Assembly: GCF_018448935.1 (NCBI RefSeq)
Contig: NZ_RCWC01000037.1
Span: forward strand, 1-60,951
Reading direction: 5' to 3'
Length of the DNA stretch: 60,951 bases
Source of the DNA: Photorhabdus noenieputensis
GTDB taxonomy: Bacteria > Pseudomonadota > Gammaproteobacteria > Enterobacterales > Enterobacteriaceae
The position numbers were made by a program, and so were the translations under genes. The notes under the pieces were generated by a model. The model was given only the letters and a program-made list of their open reading frames with translations, was not told the origin of the DNA and did not search any database. Below, piece after piece: positions 23,227-33,221 of the stretch. Numbering within the stretch: position 1 is the first letter of the stretch; every line of letters begins with the position of its first letter.

Positions 23227-24024
23227 ATGGCAATCTCAATTAAAACCCCTGAAGATATTGAAAAAATGCGCGTCGCCGGTCGATTGGCGGCAGAAGTGTT
23301 GGAAATTATTGAACCTTACGTCAAACCCGGTGTAACAACAGGTGAATTAGATCGTATCTGTCACGATCACATTACCAATAAACAACAGGCTGTCTCTGCC
23401 TGCCTTGGTTATAATGGTTTCCCAAAATCCGTTTGTATTTCTGTTAATGACGTAGTGTGTCATGGTATCCCTAGTGATGATAAGGCATTGAAAGATGGCG
23501 ATATTGTTAATATCGATGTGACTGTCATCAAAGAGGGCTTCCACGGTGATACATCAAAAATGTTCATTGTTGGCAAACCAACCATTCAGGGTGAGCGCCT
23601 ATGCCGCATCACTCAGGAAAGCCTCTATCTGGCCTTGAAAATGGTGAAGCCCGGTATTCGCCTGCGCACCCTTGGTAGAGCCATCCAACAATTTGTTGAA
23701 GCTAACGATTTTTCTGTAGTCCGTGAATATTGCGGTCACGGCATCGGCGAAGGGTTCCATGAGGAACCACAGGTACTGCACTATGACGCCGATGATGGTG
23801 GTGTTGTTCTGCAAAAAGGTATGGCTTTCACTATTGAACCAATGGTTAACACCGGTGACTACCGTATCCGTACCATGAAAGATGGCTGGACAGTCAAAAC
23901 GAAGGACCGCAGCCTGTCTGCACAGTATGAACATACAATTGTTGTTACTGATAACGGTTGTGAAATCATGACATGGCGTAAAGAAGAAGAACCAACACTT
24001 TCCGCAGTCTTGGTAAATGAATAA
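23227..24024 (+). CDS. map: Methionine aminopeptidase type I
   Basis: Removes initiator methionine from nascent proteins after deformylation; dimetal hydrolase. The start at 23227 gives 265 residues beginning MAISIKTPEDIEKMRVAG. The metal ligands of the family are visible: Asp in NIDVTVIK and in HGDTSKMF, His in GHGIGEGFHEEP, Glu in TIEPMVN and in QYEHTIVV. A frame extending 18 codons upstream is not supported. It is divergent from rpsB, as in E. coli. Confidence 0.96.
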   Translation: MAISIKTPEDIEKMRVAGRLAAEVLEIIEPYVKPGVTTGELDRICHDHITNKQQAVSACLGYNGFPKSVCISVNDVVCHGIPSDDKALKDGDIVNIDVTVIKEGFHGDTSKMFIVGKPTIQGERLCRITQESLYLALKMVKPGIRLRTLGRAIQQFVEANDFSVVREYCGHGIGEGFHEEPQVLHYDADDGGVVLQKGMAFTIEPMVNTGDYRIRTMKDGWTVKTKDRSLSAQYEHTIVVTDNGCEIMTWRKEEEPTLSAVLVNE

Positions 24025-24163
24025 TTAAAACAACAAACTACGAAGCCTTGCTAAAATCATACAAGGCTTCTATTTCCTCTACTCCGCAATATACCCTTGT
24101 TTAGCACCCTACTTTCTCAGTAATCTGGCCGTTACGATTCGCCTTTTTCATAGGTCTATACTT

Positions 24164-26812
24164 ATGTCAGCAGATATCGCCACAATTCAGGCCCCTATCC
24201 CGCCACTGTCTCCCGCTGATTTTTCTAGTGAGGAGCTTCACTACCCCGTGTTGAAACAGCACCTCGAAGAATTTCAACTTTGGCTGGAACATGCATTTAA
24301 AGCAGGGATTTCCGCAGAAGCCTTGATTTCTGCACGCAGTGATTACATAGACCAGTTATTACAACAATTATGGTATACCTATGGATTTGATAAAATTTCA
24401 TCACTTTCATTGATTGCCGTCGGCGGATATGGCCGGCGGGAACTGCATCCACTATCTGATATTGACGTGTTGATACTCAGTGAACAACCGCTCACACCAC
24501 CTCAAGCTCAGAATGTTGGACAATTTATCACTTTATTATGGGATATCCGACTGGAAGTCGGCCACAGTGTTCGCACACTTGAAGAATGCTTACTGGAAGG
24601 GCTGTCAGACCTAACTATTGCGACGAATTTAATCGAATCACGGTTAATTTGTGGCGATCTATCCATTTTTCTTCGGTTACAGCAATATACCTTCAGTGAT
24701 GGTTTTTGGCCTTCCACTGACTTCTTTGATGCCAAAATTGTCGAACAACATGAGCGCCATCAGCGCTATCACAGTACAAGTTATAATCTGGAACCTGATA
24801 TCAAAAGTAGCCCAGGAGGGTTGCGAGACATTCATACCCTACTGTGGGTTGCCCGTCGCCATTTTGGTGCAACCTCCATAGATGAAATGGTTGACTTTGG
24901 TTTCCTAACAGCGGAAGAGCGTAATGAATTAAATGAATGCCAAAGTTTCCTTTGGCGTATCCGTTTTGCTCTTCATCTAATAGTCAATCGTTATGATAAC
25001 CGTCTGTTATTTGATCGCCAGTTCAGTATTGCTCAATTATTAGGTTATCAAGGAGAGCGTAATCAACCGGTAGAACGAATGATGAAAGATTTCTACCGGA
25101 TGACACGCCGCGTTAGCGAACTCAACAATATGCTACTGCAACTGTTTGATGAAGCTATTTTGGCACTAGAAACCAATGAAAAATCCCGCCCACTGGATAG
25201 TGAATTCCAGCTACGGGGGCAACTTATTGATCTCATCGATGAAACTCTGTTTATCAAAGAACCCGCAGCTATTATGCGGATGTTTTATCGCATGGCAGAA
25301 CATGAGGAAGTTCAAGGCATTTATTCTACTACGTTACGTCACCTCCGTTATGCACGCCGCAACCTGTCTCAGCCACTGTGCGAATTACCCGAAGCTCGCC
25401 AAATCTTTATGGATATCCTACGTCACCCTAGAGCGGTTGAAAGCGCATTTGTGCCTATGCATCGTCACAGTGTTCTTGGCGCTTATACACCGCTTTGGGG
25501 AAATATTGTCGGTCAAATGCAGTTTGATCTGTTTCACGCTTATACCGTTGACGAACATACCATCCGCGTACTGAGAAAACTGGAAAGTTTTGCCGATGAG
25601 AATAACCGCCCAGCCCATCCACTCTGTGTTGAGCTATATCCTCGTCTGCCTCAACCTGAGCTTCTACGTCTTGCCGCACTATTTCATGATATCGCCAAAG
25701 GGCGTACTGGCGACCATTCAGAACTTGGCGCTGACGATGCGCTAGCATTTTCACTGCAACATGGGCTTAATTCACGAGAAGCTGATTTGGTCGCCTGGCT
25801 GGTCCGTCATCATCTGTTAATGTCAGTCACAGCTCAACGGCGAGATATTCAGGACCCGGAAATCATCAAGCAATTTACCCATCAAATCCTCAATGAAACC
25901 CGGTTACGCTATCTGATCTGCCTGACAGTCGCTGATATCTGCGCAACCAATATCAACCTATGGAATAGTTGGAAGCAGAGCTTGTTACGGGAACTCTATT
26001 TCTCTACAGAGAACCAATTACGCCAGGGAAACACGCCAGATTTTCGGGATCGCATCCGTCACAACCGTTTTCAGGCGCTTGCTCTGTTGCGCCAAGATAA
26101 TATTAACGAACAGAAACTTCATCAGCTCTGGAGTCGTTGTCATGCAGATTATTTCGTTCGCCATACACCAAAACAACTTGCCTGGCACGCCCGTCATCTA
26201 GTGCAACATGATTCTCAAGAGTCGCTGATACTGATAAGCACCAAGCCAACCCGCGGCGGTACAGAAATTTTTATCTGGAGCTTAGATCGTCCTTCCCTGT
26301 TTGCAGCGGTTGTCGGCGAACTGGATAGACGTAACCTGAGCGTTCATAATGCTCAAATATTTACCAATCGTGATGGTATGACAATGGACACTTTCGTGGT
26401 ACTGGAACCCAATGGTCATCCTTTAGCATTAGATCGTCACGAAATAATACGTAATGCACTTTTACAAGCCGTTCTGGAGCCTCATACCAAAACACCAAAA
26501 ATACGAAAATTACCAACCAAACTGCGCCACTTCAACGTACCAACAAAAGTGACCTTCTTACCTACCCATAACGAACGACGAACCTATATGGAACTATTTG
26601 CCCTGGATCAACCGGGGCTACTGGCAAGAGTCGGTAATATTTTCGCTGAAATGGGGGTTTCACTACATGGCGCACATATCACCACGATTGGTGAGCGTGT
26701 CGAAGATTTTTTTGTTCTGGCGGATAAAGATCACAAAGCTTTAAATAAAAAAGTCAGAGAAGAATTATCAGAAAGGTTGACAGCAACCCTAAATCCAAAG
26801 GATAAAATATAA
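24164..26812 (+). CDS. glnD: Bifunctional PII uridylyltransferase/uridylyl-removing enzyme
   Basis: Primary nitrogen sensor. It uridylylates PII when glutamine is low and removes UMP when glutamine is high. The 882 residues show, in order, a nucleotidyltransferase domain ([20 protein letters not shown], near residue 86), the adjacent helical region [19 protein letters not shown], an HD phosphohydrolase domain ([15 protein letters not shown]), and two C-terminal ACT domains ([15 protein letters not shown] and [16 protein letters not shown]). It lies between map and dapD as in E. coli. Confidence 0.97.
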   Translation: MSADIATIQAPIPPLSPADFSSEELHYPVLKQHLEEFQLWLEHAFKAGISAEALISARSDYIDQLLQQLWYTYGFDKISSLSLIAVGGYGRRELHPLSDIDVLILSEQPLTPPQAQNVGQFITLLWDIRLEVGHSVRTLEECLLEGLSDLTIATNLIESRLICGDLSIFLRLQQYTFSDGFWPSTDFFDAKIVEQHERHQRYHSTSYNLEPDIKSSPGGLRDIHTLLWVARRHFGATSIDEMVDFGFLTAEERNELNECQSFLWRIRFALHLIVNRYDNRLLFDRQFSIAQLLGYQGERNQPVERMMKDFYRMTRRVSELNNMLLQLFDEAILALETNEKSRPLDSEFQLRGQLIDLIDETLFIKEPAAIMRMFYRMAEHEEVQGIYSTTLRHLRYARRNLSQPLCELPEARQIFMDILRHPRAVESAFVPMHRHSVLGAYTPLWGNIVGQMQFDLFHAYTVDEHTIRVLRKLESFADENNRPAHPLCVELYPRLPQPELLRLAALFHDIAKGRTGDHSELGADDALAFSLQHGLNSREADLVAWLVRHHLLMSVTAQRRDIQDPEIIKQFTHQILNETRLRYLICLTVADICATNINLWNSWKQSLLRELYFSTENQLRQGNTPDFRDRIRHNRFQALALLRQDNINEQKLHQLWSRCHADYFVRHTPKQLAWHARHLVQHDSQESLILISTKPTRGGTEIFIWSLDRPSLFAAVVGELDRRNLSVHNAQIFTNRDGMTMDTFVVLEPNGHPLALDRHEIIRNALLQAVLEPHTKTPKIRKLPTKLRHFNVPTKVTFLPTHNERRTYMELFALDQPGLLARVGNIFAEMGVSLHGAHITTIGERVEDFFVLADKDHKALNKKVREELSERLTATLNPKDKI

Positions 26813-26819
26813 CTCAATA

Positions 26820-26946
26820 TATACCCTATGGATTTCAAGATGCATCGCGGCGGCAAGGGAGCTAATCCCCGGGAGCATAGAGAACTATGTGACCGGGGTG
26901 AGTGAGTGTAGCCAACAAAGAGGCAACTTGAAAGATGACGGGTATA
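26820..26946. repeat. ERIC element between glnD and dapD, 127 bp
   Basis: Full-length ERIC running TATACCCTATGG to GATGACGGGTATA with the central GGCAAGGGAGC and GACCGGGGTGAG blocks. It begins eight bases after the glnD stop and fills most of the glnD-dapD gap, so it is transcribed with them if the genes are cotranscribed. Such insertions can alter stability of the flanking mRNA. Confidence 0.92.
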
Positions 26947-26983
26947 AGCCCATGATTCGGACGATAACCAAGGAACCGATGCA

Positions 26984-27808
26984 ATGCAGCAATTACAATC
27001 CATTATCGAAAGTGCATTTGAAAACCGCGCAACACTTACTCCAGCAACAGTCAACCATGAAACACGTGATGCTGTTACTCAAGTCATCAACCTGCTGGAT
27101 AGTGGAAAACTACGCGTTGCAGAGAAAATTGACGGTCAGTGGGTCACTCATCAATGGCTAAAAATGGCTGTACTGCTCTCTTTCCGTATTAATGAAAATC
27201 AGATCATCGATGGCACAGAAAGCCGTTATTTCGATAAAGTTCCGATGAAATTCTCTGACTATGATCAGGCTAGATTTGAAAAAGAGGGCTTTCGCGTAGT
27301 GCCTCCTGCGGCGGCGCGTCAAGGGGCCTTTATTGCCCGTAACTGCGTACTGATGCCTTCCTATGTCAACATCGGCGCTTATGTTGATGAAGGGACAATG
27401 GTAGATACCTGGACAACTGTCGGCTCCTGTGCCCAAATTGGTAAAAACGTCCATTTATCCGGTGGTGTCGGCATCGGCGGCGTATTGGAACCATTACAAG
27501 CTAATCCAACCATCATTGAAGACAACTGCTTTATTGGCGCTCGTTCTGAAATTGTAGAAGGTGTGATTGTCGAAGAGGGTTCAGTGATTTCAATGGGCGT
27601 CTATATCGGACAAAGCACCAAAATCTATGATCGTGAAACAGGCGAAATCCATTATGGTCGCGTCCCTGCGGGTTCCGTTGTTGTCTCTGGCAACCTCCCA
27701 TCAAAAGATGGTAGTTACAGCCTGTATTGTGCTGTCATTGTCAAAAAAGTGGATGCCAAAACACGAGGAAAAGTGGGCATTAATGAACTACTTAGATCGA
27801 TAGATTAA
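26984..27808 (+). CDS. dapD: Tetrahydrodipicolinate N-succinyltransferase
   Basis: Succinylates tetrahydrodipicolinate in the diaminopimelate/lysine pathway. The 274-residue product has an N-terminal helical domain, the [15 protein letters not shown] segment and a left-handed beta helix of hexapeptide repeats ([45 protein letters not shown]-like turns), ending in the trimer-exchange tail. The start has AGGA upstream. A strong terminator follows. Confidence 0.97.
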   Translation: MQQLQSIIESAFENRATLTPATVNHETRDAVTQVINLLDSGKLRVAEKIDGQWVTHQWLKMAVLLSFRINENQIIDGTESRYFDKVPMKFSDYDQARFEKEGFRVVPPAAARQGAFIARNCVLMPSYVNIGAYVDEGTMVDTWTTVGSCAQIGKNVHLSGGVGIGGVLEPLQANPTIIEDNCFIGARSEIVEGVIVEEGSVISMGVYIGQSTKIYDRETGEIHYGRVPAGSVVVSGNLPSKDGSYSLYCAVIVKKVDAKTRGKVGINELLRSID

Positions 27809-27813
27809 ACTTT

Positions 27814-27849
27814 AAAATAGCGGATAATAAATAAATCCGCTATTTTTTT
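27814..27849 (+). terminator. Rho-independent terminator of dapD
   Basis: AAAATAGCGGAT (27814-27825) pairs with ATCCGCTATTTT (27835-27846), followed by a run of T residues. It starts six bases after the dapD stop. Confidence 0.88.
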
Positions 27850-27899
27850 GCTTTTTATCATCATTACCGACCTCAGTCAGTGTTATTAATATAGGGAGT

Positions 27900-27973
27900 T
27901 TGAATGCGGACAACGCGCACAACCCGAAACGTACACAGAGTACGTAAGGCACTTGGCGACAATCCGAATTCAA
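27900..27973. repeat. 74-bp imperfect palindrome upstream of yaeH
   Basis: The segment starts TTGAATGCGGA and ends with the near-complement TCCGAATTCAA. Its centre carries ACGTAC and GTACGT around ACAGA, so the two halves can fold into one long interrupted hairpin. The GC content is above that of its surroundings. It contains no frame or ribosome site and looks like a mobile, MITE-like intergenic repeat unit rather than a regulatory site. No second copy was seen in this window. Confidence 0.5.
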
Positions 27974-28022
27974 AATGACACATAAAATAACCTACTGGGA
28001 AAAATACCCTTAAGGTGGTGCT

Positions 28023-28409
28023 ATGTACGATAACTTAAAGAGTCTGGGGATCACATATCCCGAAGAAATTGACCGCTATAGTCTGCGTCAGGAAGCTAAC
28101 AACGATATTCTGAAAATCTATTTCCGCAAGGATAAAGGTGAATTCTTTGCTAAAAGCGTGAAATTCAAATATCCACGTCAACGCAAGACGGTAACTGCAA
28201 ACAATACAGAGCAAGGATACAAAGAGATCAACGAAATTAACACTAACCTGCGTTATGTGATTGAAGAGTTAGATCAAATTTGCAAACGTGACCAAGCAGA
28301 AGTCGATTTGAAACACAAAATTCTCGATGATTTGCGTCATCTTGAACACGTTGTTGCCAACAAGATTGCCGAGATTGAAGCCGATCTGGAAAAACTAACC
28401 CGTAAATAA
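28023..28409 (+). CDS. yaeH: YaeH, DUF3461 family protein of unknown function
   Basis: 128 residues, highly charged and predicted mostly helical, with a C-terminal coiled-coil-like stretch ([23 protein letters not shown] shortened here to its first and last parts). It starts [21 protein letters not shown] as in the enterobacterial YaeH family, whose function is not established. AAGGTGG precedes the ATG. In E. coli it is also a neighbour of dapD. Confidence 0.9.
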   Translation: MYDNLKSLGITYPEEIDRYSLRQEANNDILKIYFRKDKGEFFAKSVKFKYPRQRKTVTANNTEQGYKEINEINTNLRYVIEELDQICKRDQAEVDLKHKILDDLRHLEHVVANKIAEIEADLEKLTRK

Positions 28410-28425
28410 AACGGTTCGATTAGTT

Positions 28426-28459
28426 ACACCGCTTATATCTTATTTGGTATAAGCGGTGT
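28426..28459. terminator. Hairpin between convergent yaeH and yqcA
   Basis: ACACCGCTTATA (28426-28437) pairs perfectly with TATAAGCGGTGT (28448-28459). It lies in the 57-base gap between the two stops. There is no clear T-run on either side, so it is a shared, possibly processed, 3' end rather than a textbook terminator. Confidence 0.6.
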
Positions 28460-28466
28460 ATTGAGA

Positions 28467-28916
28467 TTATTCAATTAATTCTCCCCATTGCCTGATCCAA
28501 GACTGAGCAAAAACTTCCGGTTCAGCTTCTTCCACCGCATCCACCATCAAAACCTCACCGATTCTTATTGCCCCTTGCTCTTGTAGCAACTCATCAAAAG
28601 CGCGGCCACCACCACAAAAATTCTCGTAACTGCTATCACCCAAGGCGATCACACCATAGCGTAATTCTGGTTGATACCCCAGTTCATCTCGCAAGGCATA
28701 GTAAAGAGGCCGGATATTATCGGGCAAATCTCCTTGTCCGGTAGTTGAAGTGATAACTAAAACCATTTGATCAAGATAGGATTGCCACTGTTCCAGCTCT
28801 CCTTCTTCAAAGACTTCTACATCATGACCTTGTTGTTCAAGGATCTGCTGTGCTTCTTCTGCAACAGCAAGCGCGTTACCATAAACAGTACCAACAAAAA
28901 TACCTATCTTTGCCAT
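28467..28916 (-). CDS. yqcA: Flavodoxin-like protein YqcA
   Basis: Short-chain flavodoxin of 149 residues binding FMN. The phosphate loop GTVYGNA, the [10 protein letters not shown] loop and the [14 protein letters not shown] loop are seen. Its electron partner is not known. In E. coli yqcA directly follows truC in a yqcC-truC-yqcA run. Here truC is 6 kb away, beyond an accessory islet, so yqcA must have its own promoter. Confidence 0.92.
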   Translation of the reverse strand: MAKIGIFVGTVYGNALAVAEEAQQILEQQGHDVEVFEEGELEQWQSYLDQMVLVITSTTGQGDLPDNIRPLYYALRDELGYQPELRYGVIALGDSSYENFCGGGRAFDELLQEQGAIRIGEVLMVDAVEEAEPEVFAQSWIRQWGELIE

Positions 28917-29079
28917 AATTTATTATCTCTTTTTAAAGGAATTATTTAGTTATCCTCGCTGGCAACAGCAGAAAACTCAACCCTTCCCAAATCAGGGATA
29001 ATTACCTTTACCAGCTAAGCCGTCGTATCAAATCAAATATTGCCACTATTAAGTTCACTCTGTCATGTAAACAGTATCC

Positions 29080-29206
29080 TATACCCTATGGATTTCAAGA
29101 TGCATCGCGACGGCAAGGAAGTGAATCCCCGGGAGCATAGATAACTATGTGACCGGGGTGAGCGAGTGCAGCCAACAAAGAGGCAACTTGAAATATAATG
29201 GGTATA
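29080..29206. repeat. ERIC element upstream of the islet, 127 bp
   Basis: Third full ERIC, same orientation as the copy at 26820, from TATACCCTATGG to TATAATGGGTATA. It lies in the 626-base gap between yqcA and the 29543 gene (28917-29542), near the left border of the accessory islet. The rest of the gap is AT-rich with no gene seen. Confidence 0.92.
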
Positions 29207-29542
29207 TCAGCACTAATGACTAATCATATATCTGTTAAGCCAATTACGAATAGATGTAGCGATCAATAACTGTGGTTATTCTACATAAAACGGTAACAGG
29301 TAATCATCAAAAACATTGTTTTCTGTGACAACCAAGATCAAGTCACAGAAGTGAAGTCATCCTAAATCAAGCTATTTAGCCAATAATAATTCAGTGTTAA
29401 AATCATTTTTTTAAACAACTTTAGTTTATGACATTGATATTAATATGAAAAATGACCATATATTTTATTTCAAGATCAACAATAGTATTATCAGATTAAT
29501 AGAACGGCACAAATAAGCGCTAAATACAGGAAAACCATCACT

Positions 29543-30709
29543 ATGTTTAACAATAGAGCTGTTGTGCTAAGTATACTATTAAGTGCCGCAAATATTACCG
29601 GCTCATCTGGCCTGATGATTTGGGTAGATACCGTGCTTAAAGATGGAGGCATGATTTTAAACGCTTATATTCCTGTTTTTTCCTATTTATTGGGGTTATC
29701 TCTGGGATGTATGACTGTATCCTTTTTTATTCGAAAAATGAATATTACTTTTTTTGAAAAAAATATTTTTTGCTTCTTCTTATTACTAGCAACCATAAAC
29801 TGCATTCTCTTTGCAAAAGAAACAACACTTATTCCAGTTTGGCTGGATGCTCCACATAGAATATTATGGGGAGTAATAAGTGGATTTATTGTTATAATGG
29901 GAAGAAACATTCTTATAACCGCAGGCAATGAAAAGAAAACGAATAGTGATTTTTCTATTTTAAGCCTGGCGTTATTAAGCCTGCCATTTTTAATCCCCGT
30001 TATTTTTTCTCTTTTAAGTTTAAATTCCCGTACATCAGCAGATTTTTTCGCTGCTTTTATTTATTCTATTGCTTCAATTATCTATTTCACTGGCTTTAAA
30101 AGCCATAATTTAAAAAAACAAAAACAGGATATTAAAGACTCTGTTAAAACAACCAATAAATTAGTTATTTTATTTGCCTTTTCCAGTTTAGTTATCATCA
30201 ATGTTTGCTTTTTTCTATCCTTAATGATTATGCCAGCAATGCGAACAAAATATTTTGAACATATTGACATGATTAAAATGTATATCATATTACTGATTAT
30301 ATGGTTTCCCTGTGCAATTGGCATCATGAAAATCATTAAATCTGTACTTTTAACCAAAAGAATCATGATAGGTAATATCATGCAATTATTTTCCCTCGGA
30401 TTCTATTTATTTGGCATTATGATAAATTCTGGCATACTCTATTTACTATTCACAATTATGGTATTTTTAGCTAATACTATTATGCAACCTGTTTTTTTCT
30501 CTTATTTGGGATTATATTCAAAAAACTCTCTTTATACTTTGGGTATGCAATCAGGTATTTATGTATTTATTACTATGGTCATTCTTTTTTATACTATTTA
30601 CTCAGGTGTTGGCGTTGAAGAAATCATTGCTGGATTTACAATATTATTAGTTTCTTCAATAGTTATATCGATAATTTTTCTCTTTACTATTAACTCTAAA
30701 AAACAATAA
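29543..30709 (+). CDS. Polytopic membrane protein, MFS-like, unknown function
   Basis: 388 residues with about eleven or twelve hydrophobic segments spread over the whole length and short loops, rich in Ile, Phe and Lys. An MFS-like transporter is the best guess but no family motif is definite. The ribosome site is weak (AGG about 12 bases before the ATG). Base composition is far more AT-rich than the core genes, suggesting transfer. It is convergent with the hydroxylase-racemase-MFS operon and separated from it by a bidirectional terminator, with a 67-codon frame between. Real gene likely; function unknown. Confidence 0.7.
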   Translation: MFNNRAVVLSILLSAANITGSSGLMIWVDTVLKDGGMILNAYIPVFSYLLGLSLGCMTVSFFIRKMNITFFEKNIFCFFLLLATINCILFAKETTLIPVWLDAPHRILWGVISGFIVIMGRNILITAGNEKKTNSDFSILSLALLSLPFLIPVIFSLLSLNSRTSADFFAAFIYSIASIIYFTGFKSHNLKKQKQDIKDSVKTTNKLVILFAFSSLVIINVCFFLSLMIMPAMRTKYFEHIDMIKMYIILLIIWFPCAIGIMKIIKSVLLTKRIMIGNIMQLFSLGFYLFGIMINSGILYLLFTIMVFLANTIMQPVFFSYLGLYSKNSLYTLGMQSGIYVFITMVILFYTIYSGVGVEEIIAGFTILLVSSIVISIIFLFTINSKKQ

Positions 30710-30766
30710 AACCAGCGTAATTATTATATTAAAACACTTATGGATCAATGAAGAGACATAATAATA

Positions 30767-30970
30767 ATGGGTATTTCACCAGAATACAAATCAGCCGCAC
30801 TGACCAATAATACAGCCGTATTTCCTCTTTTAAATAGAAGAAACATTCATAATCTTCAACGAAGCTTTTGCATCATTTTAGACTACAATCAATCAGTGCC
30901 TTCAATTATATCATCTAAAAAATTTAAATATTTATATGCTTATAGAAAATATTTATTTTATATCAAATGA
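30767..30970 (+). CDS. Small ORF downstream of the membrane protein, unknown
   Basis: 67 codons starting MGISPEYKSAALTNNTAVFP, with GAAGAG about nine bases before the ATG. It lies 57 bases after the membrane protein stop and ends before the shared terminator, so it would be on the same transcript. No family is recognised. A second overlapping frame (start 30936) continues for a few dozen codons as if the gene were frameshifted, but it runs through the terminator. It may be a small protein, a peptide product or a degraded gene. Confidence 0.35.
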   Translation: MGISPEYKSAALTNNTAVFPLLNRRNIHNLQRSFCIILDYNQSVPSIISSKKFKYLYAYRKYLFYIK

Positions 30971-31043
30971 TGAAGATGGTATAGATATCATACAATTGAA
31001 AGATATTCTATTACAAATGGTCAGTTTGGTGCTCATAAAGGAT

Positions 31044-31067
31044 AAAAAGCACCCTAAAGTGCTTTTT
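31044..31067. terminator. Bidirectional terminator inside the islet
   Basis: AAAAAGCAC (31044-31052) pairs with GTGCTTTTT (31059-31067) around CCTAAA, giving a U-run in both directions. It serves the plus-strand unit from 29543 and the minus-strand operon ending at 31117. Confidence 0.85.
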
Positions 31068-31116
31068 ATACAACCATTAATGACAAACAGTAAAGATACA
31101 ATAACAATACCCTATA

Positions 31117-32328
31117 CTAGCTTGCTAATACCTTTTTATTTCTAAAATAAGTAGTTAGTAAAGCAAAGAAAGTAAAAAGCATCAGTAATATCCAACTTAA
31201 GTTATAACTACCTGTAATATCTCTTAATATCCCTATTAATGGCGCAATAACAATCACAGATACTTGATTAGCAGTCATAGCTAAACCTAAAGCAAATCCC
31301 ATCCTATCCTTTGGGGCTGTGTCTGCTATATAAGCTACCCAAGGGCCATACCAACCTACTCCAAAGAAACCAAGTAAGATCATTAATGGGAATAAAAAAT
31401 AATAACTATCAGTTTTAATAAAAAATAAAATCGTGATTCCAATTAAAGAGAAAAATAAGCAACATAATACTTGAAAATATCTATTTGTTTTTGTTCTATC
31501 ACTCCAAGCAGCTAAGGCTATTCTTCCTAAAACCCCAGAAACAAGAGCTGAGAATAATAAAGTTGCACCTATAGATGGAGAAATTTTTAGTTCTTCATAA
31601 AAATAAGAAATTAGATAAATAACCACACTATATTGAATGGCTGTCAAACAAGCCCCAGACAACATAATATTAAACATCGCAGGCTCTTTAACCATTAACA
31701 TTTTATTTCTGATAGTCGATATAATATTAATGCGCCCTATTTTCTTTGCTCCAGGATCTTTATCTTTATAAAATATAAAAAAAAGTGTAGCCCCAAAAAT
31801 AGCAATGCATCCACTAGCAAAGAAAGCGAAATGCCAATTAAAACGTATTGCCAAAAATGGTAGGATTAAACTTGCTAAAGCCCCTCCTAGAGGTAATCCT
31901 GCTTGTCTAATCCCCATAGCAAAACCTAACTGGCTTTTTGGAAACCAATTAGAAACAGACTTGGCCCCACCTGGTTGCGCAGAACTATACCCAATCCCAA
32001 GAATAAATAAGAGTATGAGAATCGCATAATAGTTATCAAAAAATAGGGTAAAACATAGAGTCATTCCAACTAAGAAAACACCTATACTTACCACGTACTT
32101 TTCATTAAACCTATCAAGTAATTCTCCAGCTACTAGTAAACCAACTAATGGTGCAAGTTGAGCAGACGATACTAGTAACCCAATTTGGAATGCAGATAAC
32201 GACATCTGTTGTTGCAATAGTGGAGCGATAGAACCTATCCCTTGAACAAAAAAACACGCACATGCCTGAGTTATCGTAGCTATAAATAACACTGTCCATT
32301 TATAATTTTCAATATTTTGATTTATCAC
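31117..32328 (-). CDS. Major facilitator superfamily transporter
   Basis: 403 residues with twelve predicted transmembrane helices. The loop after helix 2 carries AGELLDRFNEKYVV, a variant of the MFS loop signature. Helix 4-5 shows LGIGYSSAQPGGAKSVSNWF, and the second half shows DTAPKDRMGFALGLAMT. The start is GTG with AGGA ten bases upstream, 23 bases after the racemase gene. As last gene of an operon with an amino acid hydroxylase and a racemase, it is most simply an exporter of, or importer for, that pathway's product. The substrate is not predictable. Confidence 0.85.
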   Translation of the reverse strand: MINQNIENYKWTVLFIATITQACACFFVQGIGSIAPLLQQQMSLSAFQIGLLVSSAQLAPLVGLLVAGELLDRFNEKYVVSIGVFLVGMTLCFTLFFDNYYAILILLFILGIGYSSAQPGGAKSVSNWFPKSQLGFAMGIRQAGLPLGGALASLILPFLAIRFNWHFAFFASGCIAIFGATLFFIFYKDKDPGAKKIGRINIISTIRNKMLMVKEPAMFNIMLSGACLTAIQYSVVIYLISYFYEELKISPSIGATLLFSALVSGVLGRIALAAWSDRTKTNRYFQVLCCLFFSLIGITILFFIKTDSYYFLFPLMILLGFFGVGWYGPWVAYIADTAPKDRMGFALGLAMTANQVSVIVIAPLIGILRDITGSYNLSWILLMLFTFFALLTTYFRNKKVLAS

Positions 32329-32351
32329 GAATTAACTATCCTAGAAGATCT

Positions 32352-33212
32352 TTATAAAAAACCACTATATGAATATGGAAAAGTAAAGTTATCGGCTTTA
32401 CTTTGTTCTGTTAAGAATAAAAATTTCTGAATTCCCTTTTGAGAGTTACTTTGGTTAATCGCTTGATAAAGGGAGTTAACGGCATCATAGGCAGGATCCA
32501 CCCACTCATTAACATTTTTAAAAATATACTTTAATTCATCTTTAATATTAGGAAAGTGAGTGCACCCTAAAATCACTACATCTACATTATCAATCTCTTC
32601 TTTTGTCATTGATTTTAGTATTAAACTTTCTATTTCATTGGTTTTTAATAGTATTCCTCTTGATTTCATCTCTGAAAAGTTAACTAGCTCTGTTAAACCT
32701 AACTTTTTAAAGATGAACTTATCATAAATTAACTTTTCACATATATTATTAACATATTCACTGTTAATTGTATTAGGTGTAGCAATCAGAAGAACATTTT
32801 TTTTTGAAGAGATCTGAAAGGCTTCTAAAATAGGAGGGAGCACTTTAATACAAGGCAATTTTAGTTTTTCTATAAAATTGTTACTCAATAAAGTTGATGC
32901 TGTATTACAGGCAATAATTAAACCAATTGGCTTAAATACTTGTACTGCTTGCTCTAACAAATCTTCTATTCTTTCTAGTAGTAAAGTTCTATCCTTATTT
33001 CCATAAGGATAGAACTTATTATCAGCAATATAAACGACGTCAGTACCTAAAAAAAAATTCTCTACATATTTAGATACTGATAAACCACCAACTCCCGAAT
33101 CAAAAATCAATATTCTAGGGGTATCGGTGTTTATTTTTTCTACAGAATCACCATTAGAATTGTAAAATTCTATATTTTTTTTTTCTAAAATAATCGTATC
33201 TTCAACTAACAT
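32352..33212 (-). CDS. Glutamate racemase family protein (second MurI-like)
   Basis: 286 residues of the Asp/Glu racemase superfamily, closest in motifs to MurI: ILIFDSGVGGLSV at about 30, then KFYPYG, the first catalytic Cys in IIACNTAST, and the second in VILGCTHFP. Both catalytic cysteines are present, so activity is likely, interconverting L- and D-glutamate or a related acidic amino acid. The usual chromosomal murI lies next to btuB in enterobacteria, so this is probably an extra copy. It is cotranscribed with a VioC-type hydroxylase (nine bases upstream) and an MFS transporter. It is AT-rich and shows an N-terminal extension of about 25 residues. Confidence 0.85.
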   Translation of the reverse strand: MLVEDTIILEKKNIEFYNSNGDSVEKINTDTPRILIFDSGVGGLSVSKYVENFFLGTDVVYIADNKFYPYGNKDRTLLLERIEDLLEQAVQVFKPIGLIIACNTASTLLSNNFIEKLKLPCIKVLPPILEAFQISSKKNVLLIATPNTINSEYVNNICEKLIYDKFIFKKLGLTELVNFSEMKSRGILLKTNEIESLILKSMTKEEIDNVDVVILGCTHFPNIKDELKYIFKNVNEWVDPAYDAVNSLYQAINQSNSQKGIQKFLFLTEQSKADNFTFPYSYSGFL

Positions 33213-33221
33213 AAAAACCTC

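Noticed and set aside
30936-31145. Second small frame overlapping the 67-codon ORF
   Set aside because: It reads through the bidirectional terminator and into the MFS gene end; at most it hints at a frameshift in the small ORF.
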